DNA of 47,699 bases, from contig NZ_JNJG01000010.1 of NCBI RefSeq assembly GCF_000702705.1, forward strand, positions 1 through 47,699, written 5' to 3'. The notes under the pieces were generated by a model. The model worked only from the letters and a program-made list of their open reading frames with translations. It had not been told where the DNA came from and searched no databases. This stretch comes from Mycoplasma simbae ATCC 49888. GTDB taxonomy: Bacteria > Bacillota_I > Bacilli_A > Mycoplasmatales > Metamycoplasmataceae. This document shows, piece after piece, positions 34,601 to 44,168 of the stretch. Numbering within the stretch: the stretch's first letter is position 1; each line of letters opens with the position of its first letter. A program made the translations under genes and the position numbers.

Positions 34601-37405
34601 ACTCCAGAACAATTTAATAACATCAGTGCTAAATACTTAGAAGGTCAAAGTGAAAACTCTGTTCCATTCTTGCACACTTTAACACAACAATTTGCTGCCA
34701 AAATTGAATATGCCAACATTGTTCGTGAAAGCGATCAACAAGTGCAAGGTGAAAACGTATCTAACCGTGAGGTTGACGACGCTTACAACGCCTTAAGAGA
34801 ACACATTAAACAAGCTGATGATTTAATTAAAAACAGAACCAATGCAACCATTGCTCGTCGTCAAGAATTAATTAGATCTATCGATGCTGATGTAGCTAAT
34901 ATTATTAGCAAAAAACGTGCATCAATGAATGATATTAAAACTAAAGCACAAGAATTATTTGCTAAACTTTCTGAAGCAGCTAATAACACGCGTGATTTAA
35001 TCCAAGACGATTTCCAAACTAAAGCAATTGAAGCTTTAGGTAATCCAACTTTAACTGCACCTGATGATGCAGTTAAATCTATTGGCGAACTTAACACAAT
35101 CATAGCTAACGCAATTGTTGCTCATGAAAAACAAGTTAAGGCAATTTATACTGCCCAAAAACAAAAATTGCAAACTGAATTAGTAAGTTTAAATAACTAT
35201 GTTGAAGATATTTTTGTTGACAACATTTGAACTAGTGAATCAGTAAACGCTTGAAACAATGTTAGAGCACTAAAAGATCAAATTGCCGCTTGAATTCCTA
35301 CTAAAGTGTTTGCTGAAGATAAAATTAAAGAGTTTGCTCGCCCTGAAAGAGATCAAAACTTCGTTTCCGCTTACCTAAATGAAAACTTAAACTATTTAGC
35401 TCAAGTAAATCAACGTATTAGCGATTTAAAAACTAAATTGCAAACAGATTTACGCCAAATGTTACAACAAGAAAATAACGTTGGTAAAGTAGCAGCATTT
35501 ATTGCTAAATTCGAAAGCGAAATTAAATTTGAGCCTACTGCTCAAGACAACATTCTAGATTCAATTAATTTAAACCTAATTAAATCTACTTTTGAAACTC
35601 TAAAAAGCTCATATGATCAAATTAAAGCATATGGCGCTCAAGCTGAAACACTGGAAGCTAAAACAAGTAGCGATATTCAAACTAGAATTAACGCAACACG
35701 TAAATTAATGAGCGATATTGAAGAATTCTTTGTAATTTTCAAACGTGATATTGCTGCTTGATTGCAGCCAAGAAACAGATTCAATGAAGTTATTGACTAT
35801 CTGTTTAAAGATTCTGCAAATACATCACAGCGTCAAGCAATTGATAATCTATACAACTCTTACTTTGCGCCGGCAAATGATAAAACTAATGCTTTAAGCA
35901 AAGCTAGTCACACTGGTTGAAACATTCAAACTTATCTAGCTCAATATGTTGATCAAGCTCAAGCTTCGCCTTTAAGCGCCTTAAAAGCATTATATAATGC
36001 CTTTAAAGATGGTAGAATTGATGCTGAATTTATTAAATTATTAAATAAAGATAATCCAAACGTAAAACAAGGTGTTATTTTAGAAAAATTTGCCAAAGAA
36101 CTTAAAGCAATTACCGATACATTGCCAGCTGAGCAAAAAACACTTGATATTACTGAAAACGATCGCTTTTTACAATTATTCTCTAACTTTAGTAACACTA
36201 AAATTGATTTAAATTCTAAATTCAACCCAGTATATGTTAGGGCTTATTTAGTTAAAGACGATGCGACCCAAACTTGATATAGTGAAACCAGCAAAAATGA
36301 AAGCAATAAAGTAATTAGCTTAAAAGTTAGATATGAATATAAACCAAATAACTTAAACATTTTCACTAATTACTCTGGCTTTAAACACGAACATACTCAA
36401 AGCGTAACCTTTAAAACAGTAGATAAACTTGGTCTAGAATCTAAATCTAGAGATATATTCTACTTAGATAAAACTAAACAAGGTTATGATGCCAAACAAG
36501 TTGTAGCTAATGCAGACGAATTAGGCTGAGAGGTAAGTGATCGTGCAAGCGCTTCAACTAAAGTCTTAGATAAATTCAAACAAGCTTTAGGTATTACTAG
36601 TGACAAACCAAGTGTGTTAATTGATTATTCACACAATAAAACCTATAATTTAGATGCTAACAATAATAAAACTGAAAACGCTAACGCAGATAATTTCAAA
36701 TTTAAATTTATCTTGCCAGAGTTCTATATTTACCAAAATTCAACCATTATTAACTCATATAACGCACGTCAATTTGTGCGTTTAAGCGTTGAGGGGCAAC
36801 AAATTGTGGCTGAAATTGTAGTGCCAGCCAACATGTTTGTAGGGCCTGGAAACTACGATTGAAACAAAAATACTTTGCACGTAGTACGTAACCAACCCGT
36901 TGATGATACTGAAACCATGCCTTCAGCAATCATTTCAACAGTCAAATTTGCCTTTGATTATGATGCGGCTTCAAAAGATATTTCAATGTTTATTACTCGT
37001 TATGAAACTTGACACGTCGCAAAACATAAAAAATTGCAAGATCCTTCAATTACCCCAACCAAAACCTACCAAGACACAACCGATAACAACAATACGGCTT
37101 ATGTGTGAACAAATGATGATTTTGCACAATGATTAATCTTAAATAACGCTAGCTGAAGTACGAAAAATACCGGCGATAGTCCGCTAAGACACATTGCTGC
37201 CAATGCAAACAACGGTAACGCTGGTAAAACCGTGGAAGAAAAATACATCATTAAAAACCCACGTTCATCAGAAACATACATTAAAACAGCTAATGTTGAT
37301 GGTGACAATATCAAAGTTCAAACTAAGTTGAATGGTACCATTATGGTTAACGTATTTAACTCAGGAATTGAATTCTTTGAATTTAAAGACATTAAATCAA
37401 ATTAA
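28679..37405 (+). CDS. Giant helical surface-type protein B2 (2,908 aa)
   Basis: Intact single frame with UGA as Trp. Residues 7-29 (TLGLLASLATASTVAATLV and neighbours) form an N-terminal membrane segment. The island at residues 223-256 is almost identical to B1 (core TFRINDFAKNKKAIEY). The middle is charged, helical, Ala/Gln/Lys/Leu-rich sequence. The C-terminal domain, from about residue 2,515, has VRAYLVKDDATQTW and ISLKVRYEYKPNN, then FVRLSVEGQQIVAEIVVPA and a final SGIEFFEFKDIKSN. B2 is the intact reference that reveals the frameshift in B1. It is probably displayed outside the cell and paired with A2. Giant helical surface proteins such as staphylococcal Ebh are similar only in overall style. 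No family assignment is made. Confidence 0.86.
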
Positions 37406-37428
37406 CAAACCGCAGGGTTTGTTTTTTT
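37404..37428 (+). terminator. Intrinsic terminator after cassette 2
   Basis: AACAAACC (37404-37411), loop GCAG and GGTTTGTT (37416-37423) run into a T tract to 37428. The stem begins inside the B2 stop codon. Confidence 0.85.
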
Positions 37429-37446
37429 GCGCCTTTATGCTAAAAT
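37419..37446 (+). promoter_or_regulatory. Possible upstream promoter of the ribosomal protein operon
   Basis: TTGTTT (37419-37424), a 16-nt spacer and TAAAAT (37441-37446) preceded by TGC (extended -10, as in the cassette 2 promoter). It overlaps the terminator of cassette 2. If used, the rpsJ mRNA would carry a leader of about 370 nt with both copies of the leader repeat. Confidence 0.4.
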
Positions 37447-37483
37447 AAATTTAATTTACCTTATTTATATATAGGGAAAAATT

Positions 37484-37527
37484 GCAACAACGCTTATTGG
37501 TGTATCGTATTAAGCAAGCAAAATTTT
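37484..37527 (+). repeat. Leader direct repeat, copy 1
   Basis: GCAACAACGCTTATTGGTG, then TATCGTATTAAGCAAGCAAAATTTT. It shares most positions with copy 2 at 37633-37673; the common core is ACAACGC-T-TTGGTG-ATC, then ATTAAGCAA and CAAAATTTT. The function is not recognised. It could be an RNA regulatory element or a protein-binding site. Confidence 0.65.
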
Positions 37528-37632
37528 GGCATCAAAAGTCAAAACCAACCTAACAGGCTAAAATTTAGGTAAAAACAAGATATTTTAAAAAGTTAAAATA
37601 TCAGCTCTTTTTAGTGAAAAAGCACAGTTTTT

Positions 37633-37673
37633 GCTACAACGCCTGTTGGTGAATCATTAAGCAACAAAATTTT
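37633..37673 (+). repeat. Leader direct repeat, copy 2
   Basis: GCTACAACGCCTGTTGGTG, then AATCATTAAGCAACAAAATTTT, about 150 nt after copy 1 and in the same orientation. CAAC-GCCT-GTTG can form a small stem in this copy; copy 1 keeps only three of the four pairs. Confidence 0.65.
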
Positions 37674-37684
37674 AATTATTTACT

Positions 37685-37711
37685 TTGAAAATTTAATTTT
37701 TATTATAGAAT
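37685..37711 (+). promoter_or_regulatory. Possible proximal promoter of the ribosomal protein operon
   Basis: TTGAAA (37685-37690) lies 15 nt before TAGAAT (37706-37711); TATTAT at 37701-37706 is an alternative -10 with poorer spacing. It would give a leader of about 105 nt before rpsJ. Confidence 0.35.
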
Positions 37712-37823
37712 ATTAAAGCAACTATACGCTGAAGCATAAGGTTGTTAAATGGCCATTTAGTTGTTGAGGACTGTTTAAGAAATTTATGTGGAGTATGTTC
37801 GCTAGATGAACAAAGGAGACAAC

Positions 37824-38132
37824 ATGAGCAAAATTAATATCAAGCTAAAAGCCTTCGAACATGAACAACTTGATTTTGCTGCAAAAAAAATCGTTGAGAT
37901 TGCACAAAAAAACAATGTTAAGTTCTCAGGGCCTGTAGCCGTGCCAACAAGAAGACACGTTGTTACAATCCTTAGATCAGTTCACATTAACAAAACATCA
38001 CGTGAACAATTCGAAGCTAGAGTACACCAAAGAATCGTTACTCTAATCAATGCAGATGCTAAAACTCTAGATCAAATTCGTAGATTCGAATTCCCAGCTG
38101 GAGTACAAATTAGCGACATTAAACAAAACTAA
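37824..38132 (+). CDS. rpsJ: 30S ribosomal protein S10
   Basis: 102 aa, normal length for S10, with the family's VPTRRHVVTILRSVHINKTS stretch in the middle. S10 sits in the head of the small subunit and, with NusB, also acts in antitermination at boxA. The start at 37824 (MSKINIKLKAF) is preferred over an in-frame ATG six codons upstream, because AAAGGAG lies at the correct distance from it. It opens a 20-gene ribosomal operon, as it does in most bacteria. Confidence 0.96.
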   Translation: MSKINIKLKAFEHEQLDFAAKKIVEIAQKNNVKFSGPVAVPTRRHVVTILRSVHINKTSREQFEARVHQRIVTLINADAKTLDQIRRFEFPAGVQISDIKQN

Positions 38133-38185
38133 AATAAATCCAACTTCAAAGGAAGCAATGGTCGCCTAAAGGCGTGGAGGAAATT

Positions 38186-38989
38186 ATGAAAGGAATCTTA
38201 GGACGTAAAATTGGTATGACTCAAATTTTTACTGAAGAAGGACTATCAGTTCCAGTTACAGTAATCGAAGTTAAACCAAATGTTGTTACTAAAGTTTTAA
38301 CAGCAGATGCTAATGGATACGTTGCTACTCAATTAGCTGTTGAAGAACTTAAAGCTAACCACGTGAATAAACCACTAGCTGGTCAATTCAAACAAGCTAA
38401 CACAACACCTAAGCGCTACATTAAAGAAATTCGTGGCATGCAAGGCTATGAATTAGGACAAGAAGTTAAAGCAGATATTTTCACATCTGGACAACTTGTT
38501 GACGTTACAGGTATTTCAAAAGGTAAAGGATTTGCCGGAACCATTAAAAGATGAAACCAACACATCGGACCTAAATCACACGGTGGTGGTGGTGGTAGCC
38601 AACCTGTTAGACAAACTGGTTCACTTGGGGATATTTCAGGGAACAAAGTTTTCAAAGGTATGACAATGCCTGGACATTTAGGAGCTGTACAAAGCACAGT
38701 TCAAAACTTAGAAGTTGTTAAAGTTGACACTGTAAACAACATTCTATTAGTTAAAGGTTCAATTCCAGGACCTAAAAAATCTTTAGTTGTAATTAGAGAA
38801 GCTGTTAAAGGTTTACCAGCACACAAACCAGTTGTGTTAGTAGACGTTGAAGAAGTTCTAAAAATGAACGAGCTAATCGAAAGAGCTAAAAAAGTTAACG
38901 TAGAGGTTAAAGTTGGTATGCACTCAAACGAACTAGAACCTATTATTATTGAAGCTGAAGCACAAGCTGCTAAGGAAGGAGAAAACTAA
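38186..38989 (+). CDS. rplC: 50S ribosomal protein L3 with C-terminal extension
   Basis: 267 aa, read through UGA at 38552-38554 ([17 protein letters not shown]). The N-terminal [15 protein letters not shown] and the central [16 protein letters not shown] loop, which reaches toward the peptidyl transferase centre, are typical. Normal bacterial L3 is about 210 aa; here some 55 residues follow [16 protein letters not shown], ending in an acidic, Ala-rich tail. The start is set by GGAGG 5 nt upstream. A small CGCC-TAAA-GGCG hairpin (38163-38174) sits just before that site. The rplD start overlaps the stop by one base. Confidence 0.95.
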
Positions 38990-39951
38990 TGGCTGTTAAT
39001 AAATTCTATTTATCAGAAACATTTGACAAAGACCGTAACATTTCTTTCAACCTTAAAAAAGAAGGTGTTAAATCAGTTAAAAACTTCAAAACTTTTAAAG
39101 AAGGTTTAGAACAATTCGTTAAAGATGCATCTGAACTAGAAGGTGAATCAAGAGTGTGATTCCACAGAGATGGACAATTCTCAGGTTCAACCTCAACTGG
39201 TAAAGTTGGCACAATTATTGAAACTCTACAATCAAAACAAATTAAAGATGAAGAATCAATTAAATTCCTAAACGAAGAAAAATTAGTTGATGTTTCAGCT
39301 GCTAAAGCTAAAAAAGAAGCTAAAGCTAAAGTTGCTAAAGTAGATCCAAATGCTAAATTTGACTTTGACAACTCAAAACTTCCAGCAGAAGTATTTGGTT
39401 TAGAAAAAATTTATGAACAAGCAATTTTTGACACTATCTTGTCAGAAAGAGCTTCAAGAAGACAAGGTACTCACTCAGTTAAATCACGTGCTGAAGTTAG
39501 CGGTGGTGGTAAAAAACCTTGAAGACAAAAAGGGACAGGACGTGCACGTGCTGGTTCAACAAGATCTCCTATTTGAGTAGGTGGTGGACGTGCTTTTGGA
39601 CCTAGAACTGAAAGAAACTACACTCTAAAAGTTAACAAAAAAGCTAAAAGAGCAGCCTTTTTAAGTGCTTTAACTTTATTAGCTCAAGATCGTGCTGTTT
39701 TAGTAGATGATTTCAAATTAGACAAAATTTCTACTAAAGATGCCGTTGCTAAATTAAGTGCACTTAAACTAGCTCACGTAAAACACGTTTTAGTTGTTTC
39801 AGACAACGAAACAGTTTACAAATCATTATCAAATGTTGCTAACGTTGCAGTTATTAAACCAGCATCAGTAACAGTTGAAGCTTTAGTTTGAGCAGACGTT
39901 TTAGTATTATCAAGCGAAGGGTTAAAACATTTCGAAGGGAGAGCTAAATAA
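38989..39951 (+). CDS. rplD: 50S ribosomal protein L4 with long N-terminal extension
   Basis: 320 aa, against about 200-210 in most bacteria. The L4 core is clear from about residue 115, with the exit-tunnel loop [20 protein letters not shown] and [13 protein letters not shown] near residues 157-190. The first 110 or so residues are an added lysine/glutamate-rich region that ends in an Ala/Lys tract ([12 protein letters not shown]). UGA codons supply Trp at VWFH, PWRQ, IWVG and VWAD. The start ATG overlaps the rplC stop (TAATG). In E. coli L4 also represses its own operon; whether that holds here is unknown. Confidence 0.94.
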
Positions 39952-40379
39952 TGGAAAAAACTCAAGTTATTCGTAGACCAATCCTAACCGAAAAAACTAA
40001 CCTTTTACAAGCTCAAAACAAATACACTTTTGAAGTGGACTGAAACGCAAACAAGTTTCAAATTAAACAAGCTGTTGAATTTATTTTTGATGTTAAAGTT
40101 ACAGATGTAAGAACTATCAAAGTAGACAAAAAAGCTAAAAGAGTAGGCCGTTTCAATGGCTTTACAAACCGTTACAAAAAAGCTATTGTTTCACTAGCGC
40201 AAGATGACAAAATTGTTTTCTACGCTAACGAAGCAGAAGCACAAGATGAAGCTAAAGAGGCACAAAAAGCCGCTAAAGCACAAGCAACTAAAGAAGCAGA
40301 TAACGCTGCTGAAGCTAAATTAGCTGAAAAATTAGCTGCTAAAAAAACCAAAAAAGCTGCTAAAAAAGACGCAGAATAA
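39951..40379 (+). CDS. rplW: 50S ribosomal protein L23 with Ala/Lys-rich tail
   Basis: 142 aa. The first 90 or so residues are L23 (VIRRPILTEKTN, then NKFQIKQAVEFIFDVKV and RYKKAIVSL), the protein at the tunnel exit that contacts trigger factor and SRP. The last 45 or so residues are a low-complexity tail of Ala, Lys and Glu (for example KLAAKKTKKAAKKDAE), which makes it longer than the usual 95-100 aa. The start overlaps the rplD stop by one base. Confidence 0.93.
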
Positions 40380-40448
40380 TTAAAGAGGATTAAGTAGCTG
40401 CTTAAAAGACAAAATTCCTCGAATATTTTTAAGCAAGGAGAAATGACA
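40380..40448 (+). promoter_or_regulatory. Structured spacer between rplW and rplB
   Basis: 69 nt, long for this operon. It holds the imperfect palindrome TTAAGTAGCTGCTTAA (40390-40405), GAGGA near 40385 that can pair with TCCTC near 40416, and the ribosome site AAGGAG (40435-40440). This may be a processing or translational control point; no promoter is evident. Confidence 0.4.
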
Positions 40449-41294
40449 ATGGCAATTAAACACTATAAGCCAACTACAAACGGTCGTCGTAACATGTCAT
40501 CTCTAGACTACACACAAAACCTTTCAGGACATGCTCCTGAAAAGTCATTACTAGTAATTTTGAAAAACAATGCTGGTCGTAACAACCAAGGTAAAATTAC
40601 AGTAAGACACCACGGTGGACGTGTAAAGAGATTTTACAGACTTGTCGACTTCAAACGTAACAAAGACAATATTCCAGCAGTGGTTAAGTCAATTGAGTAT
40701 GACCCAAACCGTTCAGCTAATATTTCATTATTAGCATATGCTGATGGAGAAAAAAGATACATTTTAACTCCGAAAGGACTTAAAGTTGGTCAAACAGTTA
40801 TTTCAGGAAATGATGTTGACATTTTAGTAGGTAACACATTACCTCTAAGCTCAATTCCTGAAGGTACACTAATCCACAACATCGAAATGCAACCAGGTGG
40901 TGGCGGTATTATCGCTCGTTCAGCTGGTACAAGTGCTCAAATCTTAGGTAAAGATGACAATGGTAAATACGTTGTTTTACGTCTAAAATCAGGCGAAACA
41001 CGTCGTATTCTAGCTCGTTGTCGTGCAACAATTGGAGAAGTTGGCAACGAAGAACACCTACTAGTTAACTTAGGTAAAGCTGGTAGAAACCGTCACTTAG
41101 GTGTGCGTCCTACTGTTCGTGGTTCTGTAATGAACCCAGTAGATCACCCACATGGTGGTGGTGAAGGTAAACAACCAATCGGACGTAAATCACCTCTTAC
41201 TCCATGAGGTAAAAAAGCTCTTGGTGTTAAAACTAGAAAAACTAAAAAATCTTCAAACAAATTGATTTTAAGAAGAAGAAAGGATGCTAAATAA
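40449..41294 (+). CDS. rplB: 50S ribosomal protein L2
   Basis: 281 aa, normal length. It begins [17 protein letters not shown] and ends with the conserved [17 protein letters not shown] block, followed by Trp (UGA 41205-41207) and a basic tail. L2 binds 23S rRNA close to the peptidyl transferase centre. An ATG six nt upstream (40443) is too near the AAGGAG site, so 40449 is chosen; this also gives the family N-terminus. The stop overlaps the rpsS start. Confidence 0.96.
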
Positions 41295-41569
41295 TGGCAC
41301 GTAGTCTGAAAAAAGGACCATTTGTTGATGACCACTTAATGAAAAAAGTAGTGGCCATTGTTGAAAATGGTGCTGCGAAAAAACCTATCAAAACTTGATC
41401 AAGACGTTCAACCATCTTCCCAAACTTTGTAGGTTTAACATTCCAAGTTCACAACGGTAAAAGCTTTATTGATGTATATGTAACAGATGACATGGTCGGA
41501 CACAAACTTGGTGAATTCTCACCAACAAGAACCTACACAGGTCATGGTGCTGATAAAGGTAAAAAATAA
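41294..41569 (+). CDS. rpsS: 30S ribosomal protein S19
   Basis: 91 aa, normal length: [19 protein letters not shown], then the conserved [14 protein letters not shown] (Trp from UGA) and [17 protein letters not shown] at the end. S19 lies in the 30S head and bridges to the 50S subunit. It overlaps by one base with both rplB and rplV (TAATG junctions). Confidence 0.96.
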
Positions 41570-41904
41570 TGCAAGCAAAAGCACACATTAAAATTCAACG
41601 TGTAAGTGTACGTAAAGCAAGTTTAGTAGCAGCTTTGTTTAGAGGCAAAGATGTTCGTGAAGCTTTAGGTATTCTAAACAACACAAACAAAAAATCAGCT
41701 CCACTATTTGTTAAATTAATCAATTCAGCTATTGCTAACGCAACCAACAATCACGGAATGGACGCATCTAAATTATTTGTTAAAGAAGTTATAGTTAATG
41801 AAGGACCAACACTAAAAAGATTCCAACCTCACTCACAAGGTAGAGCATTCTCAATTTTCAAACGTACATCAAATTTATCTGTAGTTTTGGAAGAAAGAAA
41901 CTAG
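41569..41904 (+). CDS. rplV: 50S ribosomal protein L22
   Basis: 111 aa, normal length, no Trp. The extended hairpin that lines the exit tunnel is visible near the C-terminus (GPTLKRFQPHSQGRA), after the conserved INSAIANATNN. The stop is TAG, followed by an AAAGGG ribosome site for rpsC. Confidence 0.95.
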   Translation: MQAKAHIKIQRVSVRKASLVAALFRGKDVREALGILNNTNKKSAPLFVKLINSAIANATNNHGMDASKLFVKEVIVNEGPTLKRFQPHSQGRAFSIFKRTSNLSVVLEERN

Positions 41905-41916
41905 AAAGGGCATATT

Positions 41917-42570
41917 ATGGGACAAAAAGTTAATCCAAATGGTTTTCGTTATGGTGTTACTAAAGAACGTAACACTACATGATTTGCCGACAAAAAAGAA
42001 TTCGGTGCAAAACTTGTTCAAGACGACAAGATTTACAAATTCTTCGATAAATTAGTACGTAAATACCAAATCGGTCAAGTGGAAATTAAAAGAACACAAG
42101 CTGACAAAATAACTGTTTACTTGCATGTTGCTAACCCAGCTAAAATTTTAGGTGAAGCTGGTGCTAACATCAATGCTTTAAATACTCAACTACACAAATT
42201 CCTAAAAGATAAAAAAGCTGATATTAATCTGCAAGTTGTTCAAATTGCTAAGCCAGAACTAAACGCTCGTTTAGCTGCTGAAGCAATTGCTGTGAGATTA
42301 GAAAATCGTGAAAGCTTTAGAATTGCACAAAAATACATTATTAACGATGCACTAAAAGCTAGAGCTAAAGGTATTAAAACTGCTGTTTCAGGCCGTTTAA
42401 ATGGTGTTGATATGGCTCGTACTGAAGGTTATTCACGTGGTGAAATTAAACTGCACACCTTACGTCAAGATGTAGACTATGCACAAGCAACAGCTAGAAC
42501 TACATATGGTGCTATTGGTGTTAAAGTATGAATTTCAAAAGGCGAAATTTTGGAAGGTGGTAAAAAATAA
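41917..42570 (+). CDS. rpsC: 30S ribosomal protein S3
   Basis: 217 aa, read through two UGA codons (TTWFADK near the start, VKVWISKGE near the end). It has the N-terminal [13 protein letters not shown], a KH domain around [10 protein letters not shown], and the C-terminal [17 protein letters not shown] block. S3 sits at the mRNA entry channel and helps unwind mRNA. The start lies 12 nt after the rplV stop; the stop overlaps rplP. Confidence 0.95.
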
Positions 42571-42998
42571 TGCTACAACCAAAAAGAACTAAATACCGTA
42601 AACCTTTCTTATTACGTCACGACAAACGTAAAGCTCACAAAGGCAACAAAGTTTCATTTGGTGAATTCGGTCTACAAGCTGTTACATCAGCATGAGTAGA
42701 TGCTCGTCAAATTGAATCAGCTCGTATTGCGATTACTCGTCGTATGGGCCGTGAAGGACAAGTTTTTATTAGAATTTTCCCTCACTTCCAAAAAACATCT
42801 AAACCTATTGGTGTTCGTATGGGGTCAGGTAAAGGGTCTCCAGAAAAATGATATACACCAGTTAAAGTTAATACCATGATGTTTGAAGTTTCAGGTGTTA
42901 AAGAAGAGATTGCTCGTGAAGCCTTACGTTTAGGTGGACATAAGTTACCTGTTAAATGAAAAATTGTTACTAAAGAAGATCAAGGAGGTCAAGAATAA
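42570..42998 (+). CDS. rplP: 50S ribosomal protein L16
   Basis: 142 aa, read through UGA codons (SAWVDARQ, EKWYTPV, VKWKIV). [13 protein letters not shown] at the start and [21 protein letters not shown] are standard for L16, which contacts the A-site tRNA region and helps assemble the peptidyl transferase centre. TAATG overlaps occur on both sides. Confidence 0.95.
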
Positions 42999-43192
42999 TG
43001 CTTTATAAAGATATTCAAGCAAAATCTGCTCAAGAACTTAAAACTTTAATCGATGACCTTAAAGCTGAATTATTAACCCTTCGTTTTAAAAATGCAACTG
43101 GACAATTAGACCACAGCCACAAAATTAAAGCTGTCAAAAAAGATATCGCAAGATGCTTAACCGCACTAGAACAACTTAAAGGAGACAAATAA
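42998..43192 (+). CDS. rpmC: 50S ribosomal protein L29
   Basis: 64 aa, normal length. The two-helix protein near the tunnel exit is recognised by the LRFKNATGQLDHSHKIK signature. It overlaps rplP and rpsQ by one base each. AGGAGG just before the rplP stop serves as its ribosome site. Confidence 0.93.
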   Translation: MLYKDIQAKSAQELKTLIDDLKAELLTLRFKNATGQLDHSHKIKAVKKDIARCLTALEQLKGDK

Positions 43193-43461
43193 TGGAAAGA
43201 TTAACCACACGTAAAACACTAACTGGTAAAGTTTCATCAGTTCGTGGTGATAAAACTATTTTTGTCGAAGTGGAAAGCTACCGTTCACACAGCCTATACT
43301 CAAAACGTTATAGAGTTGTAAAACGTTTCGCTGTTCACGATGAAAAACTATTAGCTTCTGTAGGTGATGTTGTTACCATTATGGAAACACGTCCTTTATC
43401 AAAAACCAAACACTTCCGTTTAGTTGAAATTAAACAAAAAGCTGCTAGAGGAGAAGAATAA
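43192..43461 (+). CDS. rpsQ: 30S ribosomal protein S17
   Basis: 89 aa, normal length. OB-fold primary 16S-binding protein with [19 protein letters not shown] and the family signature region [20 protein letters not shown]. It overlaps rpmC and rplN by one base each. The GGAGAC upstream lies within rpmC. Confidence 0.94.
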   Translation: MERLTTRKTLTGKVSSVRGDKTIFVEVESYRSHSLYSKRYRVVKRFAVHDEKLLASVGDVVTIMETRPLSKTKHFRLVEIKQKAARGEE

Positions 43462-43829
43462 TGGTTATTGAATTATCAAAATTAAAAGTTGCTGATAACT
43501 CAGGTGCTAAAGAAGTTGGTTTAATTAGAGTGCTAGGTGGTTCTCGTAAAAAAACCGCTAACATCGGTGATATCATTGTTTGTTCAGTTAAAAAAGCATT
43601 ACCTAACGGTGCCGTTAAAGAAGGTCAAGTTGTTAAAGCTGTGATTGTTAGATCACGTTATGGTATTAAAAGACCAAACGGTTCACACATCAAATTTGAT
43701 GACAACGCTGTAGTTATTATTAAAGAAGATAAATCAATGAGAGGGACACGTGTGTTTGGGCCAGTAGCTCGTGAACTACGTGACAAGGGATACTTAAAAA
43801 TAGTTTCTCTAGCTCCTGAAGTTTTATAG
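43461..43829 (+). CDS. rplN: 50S ribosomal protein L14
   Basis: 122 aa, the standard length. [20 protein letters not shown] near the start and the [18 protein letters not shown] and [14 protein letters not shown] stretches are diagnostic. L14 forms part of the subunit interface. The stop is TAG. Confidence 0.96.
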   Translation: MVIELSKLKVADNSGAKEVGLIRVLGGSRKKTANIGDIIVCSVKKALPNGAVKEGQVVKAVIVRSRYGIKRPNGSHIKFDDNAVVIIKEDKSMRGTRVFGPVARELRDKGYLKIVSLAPEVL

Positions 43830-43839
43830 AAAGGTCAAT

Positions 43840-44166
43840 ATGAAAATTAAGTTTAAACAAAACGACGAAGTTATTGTAATTTCAGGTTCACACAAATTCA
43901 AACAAGGTCGTATTATTCGTGTTGATGCTAAAAATAATACAGTGTACATTAAAGATGTTAACATGCAAGTTAAACACAAAAAACCTTCACACGCAGGTGA
44001 TGGTGCTATTAAAAAACAAGAAGGTCCAATTCACGCTTCAAATGTAGCAGTTATAGCTAAAAAAGGTACTAAAACTCAAGCTCCAGTTATTTCAAGAATC
44101 GGTTACAAAATCGACAAAGACGGTAACAAAACAAGAATTATCAAGAAAACTAATAAGGAATACTAA
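43840..44166 (+). CDS. rplX: 50S ribosomal protein L24
   Basis: 108 aa. An assembly-initiator protein with an N-terminal KOW-type fold; the usual glycine-rich motif is loose here ([19 protein letters not shown]). [20 protein letters not shown] and the later [11 protein letters not shown] support the assignment. It begins 10 nt after the rplN stop with AGAAAGG upstream. Confidence 0.93.
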   Translation: MKIKFKQNDEVIVISGSHKFKQGRIIRVDAKNNTVYIKDVNMQVKHKKPSHAGDGAIKKQEGPIHASNVAVIAKKGTKTQAPVISRIGYKIDKDGNKTRIIKKTNKEY

Positions 44167-44168
44167 TT

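Larger units (their letters stand above)
19679..37405 (+). other. Cassette 2: S2-A2-B2 gene set
   Basis: Second copy of the three-gene set, with intact frames throughout, its own promoter (19617-19625) and its own terminator (37404-37428). The gap between S2 and A2 is 17 nt, and A2 and B2 overlap by 8 nt. Blocks aligned by eye to cassette 1 show roughly 35-60% amino-acid identity, so the duplication is old. Confidence 0.85.
37406..37823 (+). other. Intergenic/leader region before the ribosomal protein operon
   Basis: No gene is visible in about 420 nt. Contents in order: the terminator tail; a possible extended -10 (TGCTAAAAT, 37438-37446); repeat copy 1 (37484-37527); an 8-bp hairpin GATATTTT/AAAATATC (37579-37602); a hairpin CTTTTT-AGTG-AAAAAG (37607-37622); repeat copy 2 (37633-37673); a second possible promoter (37685-37711); the palindrome AAATGGCCATTT (37747-37758); and the rpsJ ribosome site AAAGGAG. 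The amount of structure suggests a regulated 5' leader. Confidence 0.6.

Noticed and set aside
36900-37136. ORF in another frame near the end of B2
   Set aside because: Overlaps conserved B2 sequence (METMPSAIIS region in frame) and has no ribosome site.
37438-37810. tRNA, SRP RNA or known riboswitch before rpsJ
   Set aside because: No cloverleaf, no GGAAG-type SRP loop and no match to riboswitch cores I know; only the unassigned direct repeat remains.
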